Shown: in pieces, positions 49,303-58,445 of the stretch
How the letters are laid out: the number at the start of each line of letters is the position of its first letter
Numbering within the stretch: position 1 is the stretch's first letter
Source of the DNA: Periweissella cryptocerci
GTDB lineage: Bacteria > Bacillota > Bacilli > Lactobacillales > Lactobacillaceae
Reading direction: 5' to 3'
Length of the DNA: 64,000 nt
Assembly (NCBI RefSeq): GCF_004358325.1
Contig: NZ_CP037940.1
Coordinates: 1,240,001-1,304,000 of the forward strand
Notes under the pieces: model-generated
Told to the model about the DNA's origin: nothing
The model's input: only the letters and a program-made list of their open reading frames with translations
Databases searched by the model: none
Translations under genes and position numbers: made by a program

Positions 49303-49305
49303 TAA

Positions 49306-49352
49306 AAAAAGCTCTATTTCTCCTTAAGCATAAGGTAGAAATCGAGCTTTTT
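49306..49352. terminator. Hairpin after copy A2
   Basis: AAAAAGCTCTATTTCT (49306-49321) and AGAAATCGAGCTTTTT (49337-49352) form a near-perfect stem ending in T runs on both strands. It can end a plus-strand RNA from A2 and minus-strand transcription from potD. The core matches that of 21840-21885. Confidence 0.8.
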
Positions 49353-49392
49353 ATAGTGTTAACCACTGCCTAAATCGAGCAACAGGCCAGTA

Positions 49393-50481
49393 TTACCGAT
49401 TAGTCATCTTGAATTCTAAGAACAAATCATTGTACTCTTCGGTCTTGGTTTGACCCAAGTCTTGGTACACCTGCAAATGTTTCATAGTACTTTCTGCAGG
49501 ATAGAATTGCTTATCATCCCGAATTGCCTTTGGTAACAATGCTTCTGCTGGTGTGTTGGGCGTTGAATAACCAATGTATTCCGCATTCTGGGCAGCATTT
49601 TTGGGTTCATTAATGAAATTAATAAACGCATAGGCCGCCTTCAAGTGCTTAGCAGTCTTTGGAATTACCAAGTTATCAAACCACAAATTTGAGCCTTCTG
49701 TTGGCACGACATAGTGTAAATGCTTGTTTTGAGTGAGCATTTCTGAAGCTTCACCCGAGTATGTCACTGCCAATGGTGCTTCTTCTTGCACCATGTACAT
49801 TTTAATTTCATCGGCAACAATCGCCTTAACGTTTGGCATCAATGCATCTAACTTACCTTTGGCCGCTTGTAAATCGGCTGTGTTAGTATCGTTAACTGAT
49901 TTACCTTGCGAAATTAAGGTGAACCCGAGTACGTCGCGCGCACTATCAATCAGCATCAAGTCATCCTTGAACTCTGGCTTCCACAAGTCGTCCCAGTGCT
50001 GTACTTGACTTGCCTTGATGAACTTATCATTGTACACAATTCCTAGTGTTCCCCAGAAATACGGCACTGAATACTTGTTGCCCCGATCAAATGGTTGATT
50101 CAAGAAACGTGGATTAATGTTTTTGTAAGTCGTCAATTTGCTATGATCAATCGGCAACAGCAACTTTGCTTTTTTCATCTTTTGAATCATGTAATCAGAT
50201 GGCACGGTTAAATCATAGCTTGTGCCACCTTGCTTAACCTTTGTATACATCGCTTCATTACTATCAAAAGTTTCATAGTTAACTTTGTAACCTGTTTGCT
50301 TTTCAAACTTAGTAATTAACGTTGGATCAATGTAATCACCCCAGTTGTACAAGTTTAGCACGCGGTTACTTTTATCAGTCCCCGTAGCTGCATCTTGATC
50401 ATGAGCAAAGTGTTGGGCACCAACCCATAATAGGAGAGCGACGGCTAAAATACCAACGGCAGCATAAATCAACTTTTTCAT
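49393..50481 (-). CDS. potD: Spermidine/putrescine-binding protein PotD
   Basis: 362 residues. N-terminal hydrophobic segment (4-21) without a lipobox Cys, so it is held by an uncleaved or cleaved non-lipid anchor rather than by a lipid. Substrate-binding fold (V-L-N-L-Y-N-W-G-D-Y-I-D ... Y-N-D-K-F-I ... L-A-V-T-Y-S-G-E) is of the polyamine type. Last gene of potABCD; its start overlaps the potC stop by four bases. Confidence 0.93.
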   Translation of the reverse strand: MKKLIYAAVGILAVALLLWVGAQHFAHDQDAATGTDKSNRVLNLYNWGDYIDPTLITKFEKQTGYKVNYETFDSNEAMYTKVKQGGTSYDLTVPSDYMIQKMKKAKLLLPIDHSKLTTYKNINPRFLNQPFDRGNKYSVPYFWGTLGIVYNDKFIKASQVQHWDDLWKPEFKDDLMLIDSARDVLGFTLISQGKSVNDTNTADLQAAKGKLDALMPNVKAIVADEIKMYMVQEEAPLAVTYSGEASEMLTQNKHLHYVVPTEGSNLWFDNLVIPKTAKHLKAAYAFINFINEPKNAAQNAEYIGYSTPNTPAEALLPKAIRDDKQFYPAESTMKHLQVYQDLGQTKTEEYNDLFLEFKMTNR

Positions 50482-51290
50482 AAGCTAGCCCCTTTCTTCT
50501 TCGCTTTGCTCCGTTCACCAGCTGTACTAATTAAGAAATAGCCAACGACGAGCAACAACGAAATCAAGAACATCAACGCTGACAAGGCATTGATTTCGAG
50601 ACTGACACCTTGCCGGGCCCGTGAGTAAATTTCGACGGACAAGGTTGAGAAACCATTCCCGGTCACAAAGAACGTCACGGCAAAATCATCCAGCGAGTAA
50701 GTAAACGCCATGAAGAAGCCAGCAAAAATACCTGAAGTAATATATGGCAAAATCACGCGGGTCAGCACTTGCCATGAATTCGCTCCCAAGTCATTAGCGG
50801 CATCGAGTAATGATTTGTTCATTTCATTAAGCTTTGGCAAGACCATCAACACGACAATTGGAATTGAAAAGGCAATGTGACTCAGTAATACTGAACCAAA
50901 ACCCAAGCCAATCCCCAACATCGTGAAGAAAATCAAGAAACTAGCACCAATGATAACATCCGGTGAAACCATTAACACGTTATTCATCGAGAGAATTGTA
51001 TTTTTAACTAATGGATTCTTAGTATCGTAAATCCCGATTGCGCCCAAGGTACCAATAATCGTCGCCACCAAAGATGACAATAATGCCACTACAAACGTGT
51101 TAAACACAATCTGAATCATGCGCGCATCATTAAATAATTCAACATAGTGTTTAAATGAAAAGCCGCTGAAACCGTGCATGTATTTACCCGAATTAAACGA
51201 ATAAAAAATCAAATACATAATTGGGAGATACAAAACGATAAAAATAATAACCAAGTAAACATTTGCCCAAGGTTTATTCTTCTTAACCAT
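50478..51290 (-). CDS. potC: Spermidine/putrescine ABC transporter permease PotC
   Basis: 270 residues, six membrane helices, EAA-type loop (L-L-D-A-A-N-D-L-G-A-N-S-W-Q-V) that docks PotA. One base overlap with potB. Forms the membrane pore with PotB. Confidence 0.94.
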   Translation of the reverse strand: MVKKNKPWANVYLVIIFIVLYLPIMYLIFYSFNSGKYMHGFSGFSFKHYVELFNDARMIQIVFNTFVVALLSSLVATIIGTLGAIGIYDTKNPLVKNTILSMNNVLMVSPDVIIGASFLIFFTMLGIGLGFGSVLLSHIAFSIPIVVLMVLPKLNEMNKSLLDAANDLGANSWQVLTRVILPYITSGIFAGFFMAFTYSLDDFAVTFFVTGNGFSTLSVEIYSRARQGVSLEINALSALMFLISLLLVVGYFLISTAGERSKAKKKGASL

Positions 51291-52099
51291 TATTTACGTC
51301 CCCCTTTCTTACTACGTTCACGGGTGACAAACATTGTAATTACCATTGCGATAATCAAGATTACCCCGATGGTTGAACCCATTCCCCAGTTTTGCGTCAC
51401 CAAGAAGTGTTCTTCAATCGCAGTCCCCAGCGTAATCACGCGGTTCCCACCAATCAAACGAGTAATCATGAACAATGAGAGCGATGGAATGAATACTGCT
51501 TGAATACCAGCTCGAATACCATCAGCTGACAACGGTAAAACAACCCGCCGCAAAGTTTGGAACTTGGTTGCCCCTAAATCATAACTTGCATTAATCAAAC
51601 TACCATCAATTTCGGTAATCGCATTGAAAATTGGCAAAATCATGAACGGAATTTCAATATAGGCAGCTACTAATAAGAAACTAACGTCAGAGAATAAGAG
51701 TTGTTGCGGCGCAATTCCCAGAAAGCCTAAGAAATTGTTAACCGAACCGTCTTTAGCTAACAAACCAATAAACGCATAGGCCTTCAACAACAGGTTAATC
51801 CACGTTGGTAAAATAATTAATAATAGCCAGAAATCTTTGTGTTTTAAATTATTGAGGAACAGCGCCGTTGGAAAACTAATCAACAACGTAATCACTGTAA
51901 TCAAGAACGCAAACCAAATGGAATTGAACGTCATCCGAATGTATGTGTCGGAGCTAAAGAAACTACCATAGTTGGCAAACGTCCCATGCCCACTCATCGA
52001 GGTAAATGATTGTACGACCATCAAGACGATTGGTGCACCCACAAACAACACCAGCCACAAGCCATATGGAATAAAGTAAAGTAAACGTTTTTTAGTCAT
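51290..52099 (-). CDS. potB: Spermidine/putrescine ABC transporter permease PotB
   Basis: 269 residues, six membrane helices. EAA loop (L-I-N-A-S-Y-D-L-G-A-T-K-F-Q-T-L-R-R-V-V-L-P). Eleven bases from potA. Confidence 0.94.
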   Translation of the reverse strand: MTKKRLLYFIPYGLWLVLFVGAPIVLMVVQSFTSMSGHGTFANYGSFFSSDTYIRMTFNSIWFAFLITVITLLISFPTALFLNNLKHKDFWLLLIILPTWINLLLKAYAFIGLLAKDGSVNNFLGFLGIAPQQLLFSDVSFLLVAAYIEIPFMILPIFNAITEIDGSLINASYDLGATKFQTLRRVVLPLSADGIRAGIQAVFIPSLSLFMITRLIGGNRVITLGTAIEEHFLVTQNWGMGSTIGVILIIAMVITMFVTRERSKKGGRK

Positions 52100-52110
52100 T
52101 TAATTGCCCC

Positions 52111-53196
52111 TTATTCGTCATAGTTTTCGATACGAGCATCAAAGTCTTCTTCAGATTCATTGAAACGCATGATATGAATATCTTCTGGATCAAACGTTAA
52201 CCCTTGGCGTGAATCGACGACTGATTCATTTGTCGCTTGAATTTGCCATTCGTTGTTATCTTCATCATGGGCAAAGATTTCATAATAGTCACCCCGGAAA
52301 AGTTGACGGTCAATCGTAACCACTAACTTACCGTTTTCAGGAGTTGTTAAATCTAGGTCTTCTGGTCGCAAAACAACTTCAACCCGTTCATTTGGTCGCA
52401 TCCCGGCATCGACATTTTCAAATTCTTTACCCGCAAATGCAACTAAGTAATCTTCACGCATGACACCTGTTACAATGTTTGATTCACCGATGAAGTTAGC
52501 AACGAAGTGGTTAATTGGTTCATCGTAAATATCCACCGGAGTGCCATTTTGCAAAATCTTACCTTCATTCATAACGAAAATCCAGTCAGACATCGCCAAG
52601 GCTTCTTCTTGATCGTGAGTCACAAAGATAAAGGTAATCCCCAACCGTTGTTGCAACTCACGCAATTCTGATTGCATATCTTTGCGCAGCTTATAATCCA
52701 ATGCTGATAATGGTTCATCGAGCAATAATACTTCCGGATCATTGGCAAGTGCCCGAGCAATTGCGACCCGTTGTTGTTGCCCACCCGAAAGTTCGGAAAT
52801 TTCACGGTTTTCATAACCTGAAAGTCGCACCATGCCCAACATTTCTGTGACTTTGTCTTTAATTTTATTCTTCGCGACACCTCGCAAGTTCATCCCAAAC
52901 GCAACATTATCAAACACGTTTAAGTTTGGAAATAAGGCATAGTTTTGGAAAACTGTGTTTACACGGCGTTTGTTGGCTGGTACATCATTGATGCGTTTGC
53001 CTTCAAATACAATATCGCCCGAGTTAGCACTTTCAAATCCCGCAATTAAGCGCAAAATAGTGGTTTTCCCACTCCCTGAAGGCCCCAGCAATGTATAGAA
53101 CTTACCGGCCTCGATTTCTAAATCGACCCCTTTTAAAACTGGGGTTTCGTTGTAACTTTTAACAACATTTTTAAATTCAATAATTGGTTGCGCCAT
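52111..53196 (-). CDS. potA: Spermidine/putrescine ABC transporter ATPase PotA
   Basis: 361 residues. Walker [10 protein letters not shown] (38-46), signature [13 protein letters not shown] (136-148), Walker [12 protein letters not shown] (157-167), and a C-terminal TOBE-like regulatory domain. First gene of the operon, with an inverted repeat over its promoter. Confidence 0.96.
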   Translation of the reverse strand: MAQPIIEFKNVVKSYNETPVLKGVDLEIEAGKFYTLLGPSGSGKTTILRLIAGFESANSGDIVFEGKRINDVPANKRRVNTVFQNYALFPNLNVFDNVAFGMNLRGVAKNKIKDKVTEMLGMVRLSGYENREISELSGGQQQRVAIARALANDPEVLLLDEPLSALDYKLRKDMQSELRELQQRLGITFIFVTHDQEEALAMSDWIFVMNEGKILQNGTPVDIYDEPINHFVANFIGESNIVTGVMREDYLVAFAGKEFENVDAGMRPNERVEVVLRPEDLDLTTPENGKLVVTIDRQLFRGDYYEIFAHDEDNNEWQIQATNESVVDSRQGLTFDPEDIHIMRFNESEEDFDARIENYDE

Positions 53197-53238
53197 CCCG
53201 TCCCATTCCTTTGCACAAATTTGTCTAAGTTACATAAT

Positions 53239-53264
53239 AGTGGAAATCAGCAGGTTTTTCCACT
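53239..53264. promoter_or_regulatory. Inverted repeat over the potA promoter
   Basis: AGTGGAAA (53239-53246) and TTTCCACT (53257-53264) flank a ten-base spacer. They span the gap between a possible -10 (TATTAT on the minus strand, 53239-53234) and a weak -35. Binding by a polyamine-responsive repressor is an inference. Confidence 0.4.
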
Positions 53265-53358
53265 GTTTACGCCGGTTATCACGGAAATGAAACAATCGCT
53301 GTCAGTAACTGGCGTTTGTAGGTCAATTTTGTGCACCAAACTCAACTAATAACACAAA

Positions 53359-53392
53359 AAAGGCACCCGCTAAATGAATAGCGAGTGCCTTT
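53359..53392 (-). terminator. Terminator of the rpsL-rpsG-fusA operon
   Basis: AAAGGCACCCGCTA (53359-53372) and TAGCGAGTGCCTTT (53379-53392) form a near-perfect stem. On the minus strand six T follow. Confidence 0.9.
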
Positions 53393-53495
53393 AATTAAGT
53401 TCGATCATTTAAAGAAATAATCAGAATTCGATACGGATAACGCTTTTGTTCCGCAACGTATTTAAAAGCAAGCTTTCAGATACGCTTTGTCACAA

Positions 53496-55613
53496 TTAGT
53501 CGTTGTTCTTACCGTTCTTCTTGATGATTTCTTCTTGGATGTTCTTAGGAACAGCTGCGTAGTGATCAAGCTTCATTTGGAAAGTACCACGGCCTTGTGT
53601 TGATGAACGCAATGTAGTTGCGTAACCAAACATTTCTGACAATGGAACTTGCGCGTGAAGCATAAGAGTCTTACCACGGGCTTCTTGACCTTCGATCAAA
53701 CCACGACGAGCTGAAACGTGTCCCATAACATCACCTAAGTTGTCTTCAGGAACTACGATATCAACGGCCATGATTGGTTCGAGGATAACGGCACCAGCAG
53801 TCTTAGCTGCTTCGCGCAATGCAAGTGAAGCGGCGATCTTGAACGCTGCTTCAGATGAATCGACATCGTGGTATGAACCGTCGTACAACTTAGCCTTAAC
53901 GTCAACCAATGGGTAGCCAGCCAAAGGACCAGCACTCATTGATTCGCGCAAACCTTGTTCAACAGAACCGATGTATTCACGAGGAACAACACCACCGACA
54001 ACGGCATCTTCAAATTCAAAACCGGCACCAGTTTCGTTAGGAGTGAATTCAATCCAAACGTCACCATATTGACCCTTACCACCTGATTGACGCTTGAAGA
54101 AACCACGCGCTTGAACAGTCTTAGTGAAGGCTTCACGGTAGGCAACTTGAGGAGCACCAACAGTAGCTTCAACGTTGAATTCACGACGCATACGATCAAC
54201 GATGATATCCAAGTGCAATTCACCCATACCGGCGATAAGAGTATCACCAGTTTCTGGGTTAGTAGTTGCACGGAATGAAGGATCTTCTTCAGCCAACTTT
54301 TGAAGTGCGTTAGACATCTTATCTTGGTCAGCCTTAGTCTTAGGTTCAACGGCCAATTCGATAACTGGTTCTGGGAATTCCATTGATTCAAGGATCAATG
54401 GACGATCAACAGCAGTCAATGAGTCCCCAGTAGTAGTGTCCTTCAAACCAATGGCAGCGGCGATATCACCAGAGAATACTTCTGGGATTTCAGTACGGTC
54501 AGTCGCGTGCATTTGGAGCAAACGACCAACACGTTCACGCTTGCCCTTAGTAGTGTTAAGGACATATGAACCAGCTTCAAGCGTACCAGTGTAGACACGC
54601 AAGAAAGTAAGACGACCAACGAATGGGTCAGTCATAACCTTAAATGCCAAAGCAGCAAATGGCTTGTCATCATCGGCAATCAAGTCAACTTCTTCATCAG
54701 TATCAGGATCAGTTGAGATGTATGGCTTAACATCAAGTGGTGATGGAAGGTAGTCAACAACGGCATCGAGCATCATTTGGACACCCTTATCCTTGTATGC
54801 TGAACCAGCGATAACTGGGAAGAATTCCAAGTTAAGAGTAGCCTTACGGATAGCAGCCTTCAATTCAGGGATAGAAATTTCTTCACCTTCAAGGTACTTT
54901 TCCATAATGCCTTCATCAACGTCAGCAATTGCTTCGATCAATTCAGCACGCTTTGCTTCAACGAGTTCCTTCATATCTTCAGGAACGTCGCGGGCTTCCC
55001 ACTTTTCACCAAGTTCATCAACTGGGTATTCAGCCTTCATTTCGAGCAAGTCGATAACGGCTTCAAAGTCGTCTTCGGCACCAATTGGCCATTGAATAGC
55101 CTTGGCATTTGCTTCAAGACGTTCGCCCAATGAATCAACTGACATTTGGAAGTCAGCACCTAACTTGTCCATCTTGTTAACGAAAACAACACGAGGAACG
55201 TTGTAGGTAGTAGCTTGACGCCAAACAGTTTCAGTTTGTGGTTCAACACCGGCTGCACCATCAAGAACAGCTACCGCGCCATCAAGCACACGGAGTGAAC
55301 GTTCAACTTCAATAGTGAAGTCAACGTGACCTGGAGTGTCAATGATGTTAACACGGTAAGGGTTCTTAGCAAATTGGTTGTGGAAACCGTGCCAAACAGC
55401 AGTAGTAGCGGCTGATTGGATAGTGATACCACGTTCCTTTTCTTGATCCATGAAGTCCATTTGTGATGCACCATCGTGGGTTTCACCAATCTTGTGGATC
55501 TTACCAGTGTAGTACAACACACGTTCAGTAGTAGTAGTCTTACCAGCATCGATGTGAGCCATGATACCGATGTTACGAGTGTGGTCTAGTGGGTATTCAC
55601 GCTTGTTAGCCAT
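53496..55613 (-). CDS. fusA: Elongation factor G
   Basis: 705 residues, a translocation GTPase. G1 A-H-I-D-A-G-K-T-T (19-27), G3 D-T-P-G-H-V-D-F, G4 N-K-M-D, then domains II to V. Third gene of the str operon. Unlike many relatives it is not followed directly by rpsJ: an 8.5-kb block of accessory genes lies between. Confidence 0.98.
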   Translation of the reverse strand: MANKREYPLDHTRNIGIMAHIDAGKTTTTERVLYYTGKIHKIGETHDGASQMDFMDQEKERGITIQSAATTAVWHGFHNQFAKNPYRVNIIDTPGHVDFTIEVERSLRVLDGAVAVLDGAAGVEPQTETVWRQATTYNVPRVVFVNKMDKLGADFQMSVDSLGERLEANAKAIQWPIGAEDDFEAVIDLLEMKAEYPVDELGEKWEARDVPEDMKELVEAKRAELIEAIADVDEGIMEKYLEGEEISIPELKAAIRKATLNLEFFPVIAGSAYKDKGVQMMLDAVVDYLPSPLDVKPYISTDPDTDEEVDLIADDDKPFAALAFKVMTDPFVGRLTFLRVYTGTLEAGSYVLNTTKGKRERVGRLLQMHATDRTEIPEVFSGDIAAAIGLKDTTTGDSLTAVDRPLILESMEFPEPVIELAVEPKTKADQDKMSNALQKLAEEDPSFRATTNPETGDTLIAGMGELHLDIIVDRMRREFNVEATVGAPQVAYREAFTKTVQARGFFKRQSGGKGQYGDVWIEFTPNETGAGFEFEDAVVGGVVPREYIGSVEQGLRESMSAGPLAGYPLVDVKAKLYDGSYHDVDSSEAAFKIAASLALREAAKTAGAVILEPIMAVDIVVPEDNLGDVMGHVSARRGLIEGQEARGKTLMLHAQVPLSEMFGYATTLRSSTQGRGTFQMKLDHYAAVPKNIQEEIIKKNGKNND

Positions 55614-55708
55614 GATTTAGTTTCTCCTCTAAAAAATTTCTTAGAAATAAATGACGATATATATGACAAAATTGACTATCGAAAATACGGTAGCCAATTT
55701 TAGTCATC

Positions 55709-56179
55709 TTACCAACGGTAGTGAGCGAAGGCACGGTTGGCTTCAGCCATCTTGTGCGTATCTTCACGCTTCTTAACAGATGCACCAGTGTTGTTGGCTG
55801 CATCCATGATTTCCTTAGCAAGACGTTCGTCCATGGTGTGTTCCCCACGCAAACGTGAGTAAGTAACTAACCAACGGAGACCCAAAGTAGTACGACGTTC
55901 TGGACGTACTTCGATAGGAACTTGGTAGTTAGAACCACCAACACGACGAGCCTTAACTTCAAGGACAGGCATGATGTTGTTCATTGCTTCTTCAAAAACT
56001 TCCAGTGGATCATTGCCAGTTGCGGCTTTGATTTGGTCGAAAGCTGAATAAAGAATAGTTGAAGCAGTTCCGCGCTTACCATCTAACATAAGACGGTTGA
56101 TCAAGCGTGAAACAAGCTTTGAGTTATAAATTGGGTCGGGCATTACTTCGGCCCGTTTTGTGTAACCTTTACGTGGCAT
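55709..56179 (-). CDS. rpsG: 30S ribosomal protein S7
   Basis: 156 residues. M-P-R-K-G-Y-T-K-R and [14 protein letters not shown] are the uS7 features at the head of the 30S subunit. GGAGGG precedes the ATG. Confidence 0.98.
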   Translation of the reverse strand: MPRKGYTKRAEVMPDPIYNSKLVSRLINRLMLDGKRGTASTILYSAFDQIKAATGNDPLEVFEEAMNNIMPVLEVKARRVGGSNYQVPIEVRPERRTTLGLRWLVTYSRLRGEHTMDERLAKEIMDAANNTGASVKKREDTHKMAEANRAFAHYRW

Positions 56180-56196
56180 ATTTTATTCCCTCCCTA

Positions 56197-56610
56197 TTAC
56201 TTCTTAGGCTTCTTAGTACCGTACTTAGAACGGCTTTGACGACGGCTATCAACACCTGCAGTATCAAGTGCACCACGGATGATGTGGTAACGAACCCCAG
56301 GCAAATCCTTAACACGACCACCACGGATCAATACAACAGAGTGTTCTTGCAAGTTGTGGCCTTCACCAGGAATGTAGGCAGTAACTTCAAACAAGTTAGA
56401 AAGACGAACACGCGCATACTTACGTAAGGCAGAGTTAGGCTTCTTAGGAGTCATAGTACCAACACGGGTTGCAACCCCACGTTTTTGTGGTGCTGGTGTG
56501 TTAGTTTGCGCCTTCTTTTGGCTGTTGTAGCCAAAGTTCAAGGCAGGTGAGCTAGATTTAGTTGTCCGGCTCTTACGTCCTGAACGAACCAATTGGTTAA
56601 TTGTAGGCAT
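56197..56610 (-). CDS. rpsL: 30S ribosomal protein S12
   Basis: 137 residues. [12 protein letters not shown] and [13 protein letters not shown] are the decoding-centre regions. Both lysines whose change gives streptomycin resistance are wild type. First gene of the str operon. Confidence 0.98.
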   Translation of the reverse strand: MPTINQLVRSGRKSRTTKSSSPALNFGYNSQKKAQTNTPAPQKRGVATRVGTMTPKKPNSALRKYARVRLSNLFEVTAYIPGEGHNLQEHSVVLIRGGRVKDLPGVRYHIIRGALDTAGVDSRRQSRSKYGTKKPKK

Positions 56611-56681
56611 CTAATAATGCTCCTTCCCATTTTTTGATATCTTTTTTAGTCCACACATCCAGGAGTGTCATTTTTTATGAT

Positions 56682-56707
56682 AAAAAAATGTGCATCCGAG
56701 ATGCATG
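56682..56707 (-). terminator. Attenuator-like hairpin in the rpsL leader
   Basis: TGCATC (56692-56697) and GATGCA (56701-56706) form a tight stem with a three-base loop, and on the minus strand a T run follows (A run 56683-56689). It lies between the promoter and rpsL, so it acts in the leader. Confidence 0.6.
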
Positions 56708-56710
56708 TTT

Positions 56711-56740
56711 TGCTGATGGCCCTTTTCAAGGCACTCAGCA
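56711..56740 (-). promoter_or_regulatory. Second hairpin in the rpsL leader
   Basis: TGCTGA (56711-56716) and TCAGCA (56735-56740) with inner GCC-CTT / AAG-GGC pairs form a stem just upstream of the attenuator-like hairpin. It could form an alternative fold with its neighbour. Confidence 0.5.
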
Positions 56741-56788
56741 CATCTGATATATACCAGACGAAACTGTCCTTTAAAAAGCACATCTGTT

Positions 56789-56817
56789 AATATAGCACCG
56801 TTTCAAGGCTTCGTCAA
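56789..56817 (-). promoter_or_regulatory. Promoter of the rpsL-rpsG-fusA operon
   Basis: On the minus strand, -35 TTGACG (56817-56812) and -10 TATATT (56794-56789) are exactly 17 bases apart. The leader is about 170 bases long. Confidence 0.85.
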
Positions 56818-56987
56818 CTGTTCTCCTACTTTTTTTAAATATTTATTGAATTAACTGAATTCTGCAAACTTTTTCGCACACAAATTAAAAATTCCACGGC
56901 TTAATCTCGTAGTTTATTAGTGATAACTAGTTTTTCGTCACGCGTCATTTACTTGACACCTAAATCCTATTATACGGAGGTTTTCGC

Positions 56988-57632
56988 ATGTTTTACTTTA
57001 TTCTGGGTATTATATTTGCTTCGTTTACCGCCTGTCTGTCAGAGCGCTTAATCTACAACCAATCCCTCAGCGGCAGGTCACAATGTTCGACGTGCCAACA
57101 TCCTTTGCAATGGTATGAGTTAATCCCGCTTCTAAGCTTCATTTACCAGCGCGGACGGTGTCGGCAATGTCTAACGCGGATTCCTGCTTACTTATTCGTC
57201 TGCGAGCTTATAGGCGGTCTCTTGGCGGTTCATATCAATCAACCCCTTGGCTTGCTAATCGCCTTTCTCTTACTCGGTCTGAGTCTTCAGGACTTTCTAA
57301 CGCAAACTATTACACCGATTTTTGCGTGGATTGTCGTAACCATTTTATTACCACTTCAGTTATTGCAACAACCAGACTTCATCAAGTTAGCTGGCGCCTT
57401 ACTTCTCTTAGCAATTGGCTTCATCCTTGTTAAACAAAATTTACTTGGTAGTGGCGATATTCCAATCATCTTAATCCTCTGGCTATTTTTTCCACTCTTC
57501 TGGTTCAGTTGGGCACTCGTTATTGGTGCCACAATTGGCATCGTATCAATCTTAATCCGTAAACGTCATCAACTCGCCTTTGTACCATGCTTAAGCATTG
57601 GGTACTGGGTTGTCGCCGTAATTTTCAACTGA
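56988..57632 (+). CDS. comC: Prepilin peptidase, A24 family (ComC-like)
   Basis: 214 residues, polytopic. Two zinc-site CxxC pairs (C-S-T-C about 31-34 and C-R-Q-C about 57-60), and catalytic Asp candidates in L-S-L-Q-D-F-L-T and L-G-S-G-D-I-P. It cleaves type IV-like prepilins; in lactic acid bacteria this is usually for the DNA-uptake pseudopilus. No pilin genes are in the window. GGAGG precedes the ATG. It lies between rpsL and rpoC on the opposite strand. Confidence 0.85.
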   Translation: MFYFILGIIFASFTACLSERLIYNQSLSGRSQCSTCQHPLQWYELIPLLSFIYQRGRCRQCLTRIPAYLFVCELIGGLLAVHINQPLGLLIAFLLLGLSLQDFLTQTITPIFAWIVVTILLPLQLLQQPDFIKLAGALLLLAIGFILVKQNLLGSGDIPIILILWLFFPLFWFSWALVIGATIGIVSILIRKRHQLAFVPCLSIGYWVVAVIFN

Positions 57633-57664
57633 TCTGAGGACAGCGTGGCAAATATACCCATTTC

Positions 57665-58385
57665 TTCTAGCGTGGAATTTGGATGTGTGTCTCAGATTGA
57701 TTCCCACTACGTGTCTGGAACCAGTCTGGACACCGTGATGGAAGACAAGCATTTGAAGCCACAGTGCGGTCTTCAAATGTTTGCGAAGCTTGGTTCGCTA
57801 ACGCGGTAACCATCTTCACAAATCCATAATCAGTAACCAAACCCGTTACTGATTATGCCCACGGTGCGAGCTAAAGTCCAGCCTGTTTCCAGCCTCTTCG
57901 TTAGTTTGAGCAGGCAATCTGACTAATAATATGCCGTAATCCTTGTCGCTGCAAGTTTAGCGGTAATCAATAATTCCACGCTTATCTAGCGGAGTGACTG
58001 AAAATCACTTTGTGGCCGGCAGGCTTTACACCGAAATGGGACGTGACACCATGTGTCAGGTTTGTCGCTGAGGGTAGAGCCGACCGGGCCTTATTTGTCC
58101 AGCGTAGCTACAAATGTGAGCAGTCTTTTGGCTTTAGCCATTAGACTGCCAGCTATCCCGAATTGCCCAAGACAGACATTCAGCCTGGAAGGCTAATCTA
58201 ATCGGGTTTTGATTAGATTCAGTTGTTTGTTGCAAACAAACTGCTGGAATGTTTTGCGTTGCCGTACCTCAGGCATAAGCAAGCAGCTTGGGCATGTGCT
58301 TCCATCTCGGTGCACAAAGTGATTTTCAGGCACGCAGTGGCATCATGCATCTCATCACATTTTATAAATTCCACGTCAGACAAAA
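57665..58385 (+). ncRNA. Structured repeat element, copy B2, with extra 246-base domain
   Basis: Longest of the four copies (721 bases). It matches B1 outside an extra block at 57726-57971, which contains CATTTGAAG/CTTCAAATG and the perfect 12-bp ATAATCAGTAAC/GTTACTGATTAT. The closing helix CTGAAAATCACTTTGTG (57998-58014) pairs perfectly with CACAAAGTGATTTTCAG (58313-58329). AATCTAATC/GATTAGATT and a CAGTT/AACTG stem correspond to B1 hairpins with changed bases. The rpoC terminator follows and could also end a plus-strand RNA. Confidence 0.72.
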
Positions 58386-58395
58386 CAGCACCAAA

Positions 58396-58432
58396 AAAAG
58401 CCCGTCGCCAATAAAATGGCAACGAGCTTTTT
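58396..58432. terminator. Terminator of rpoC, also ending copy B2
   Basis: AAAAGCCCGTCGCCA (58396-58410) and TGGCAACGAGCTTTTT (58417-58432) form a near-perfect stem, with A and T tracts on both sides, so it can act in both directions. Confidence 0.88.
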
Positions 58433-58445
58433 AAATGTTTCAATA

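Noticed and set aside
58219..58443. Minus-strand open frame in element B2 (and 30548-30745 in B1)
   Set aside because: The frame is a by-product of the repeat; the two products do not align with each other beyond the repeated DNA.
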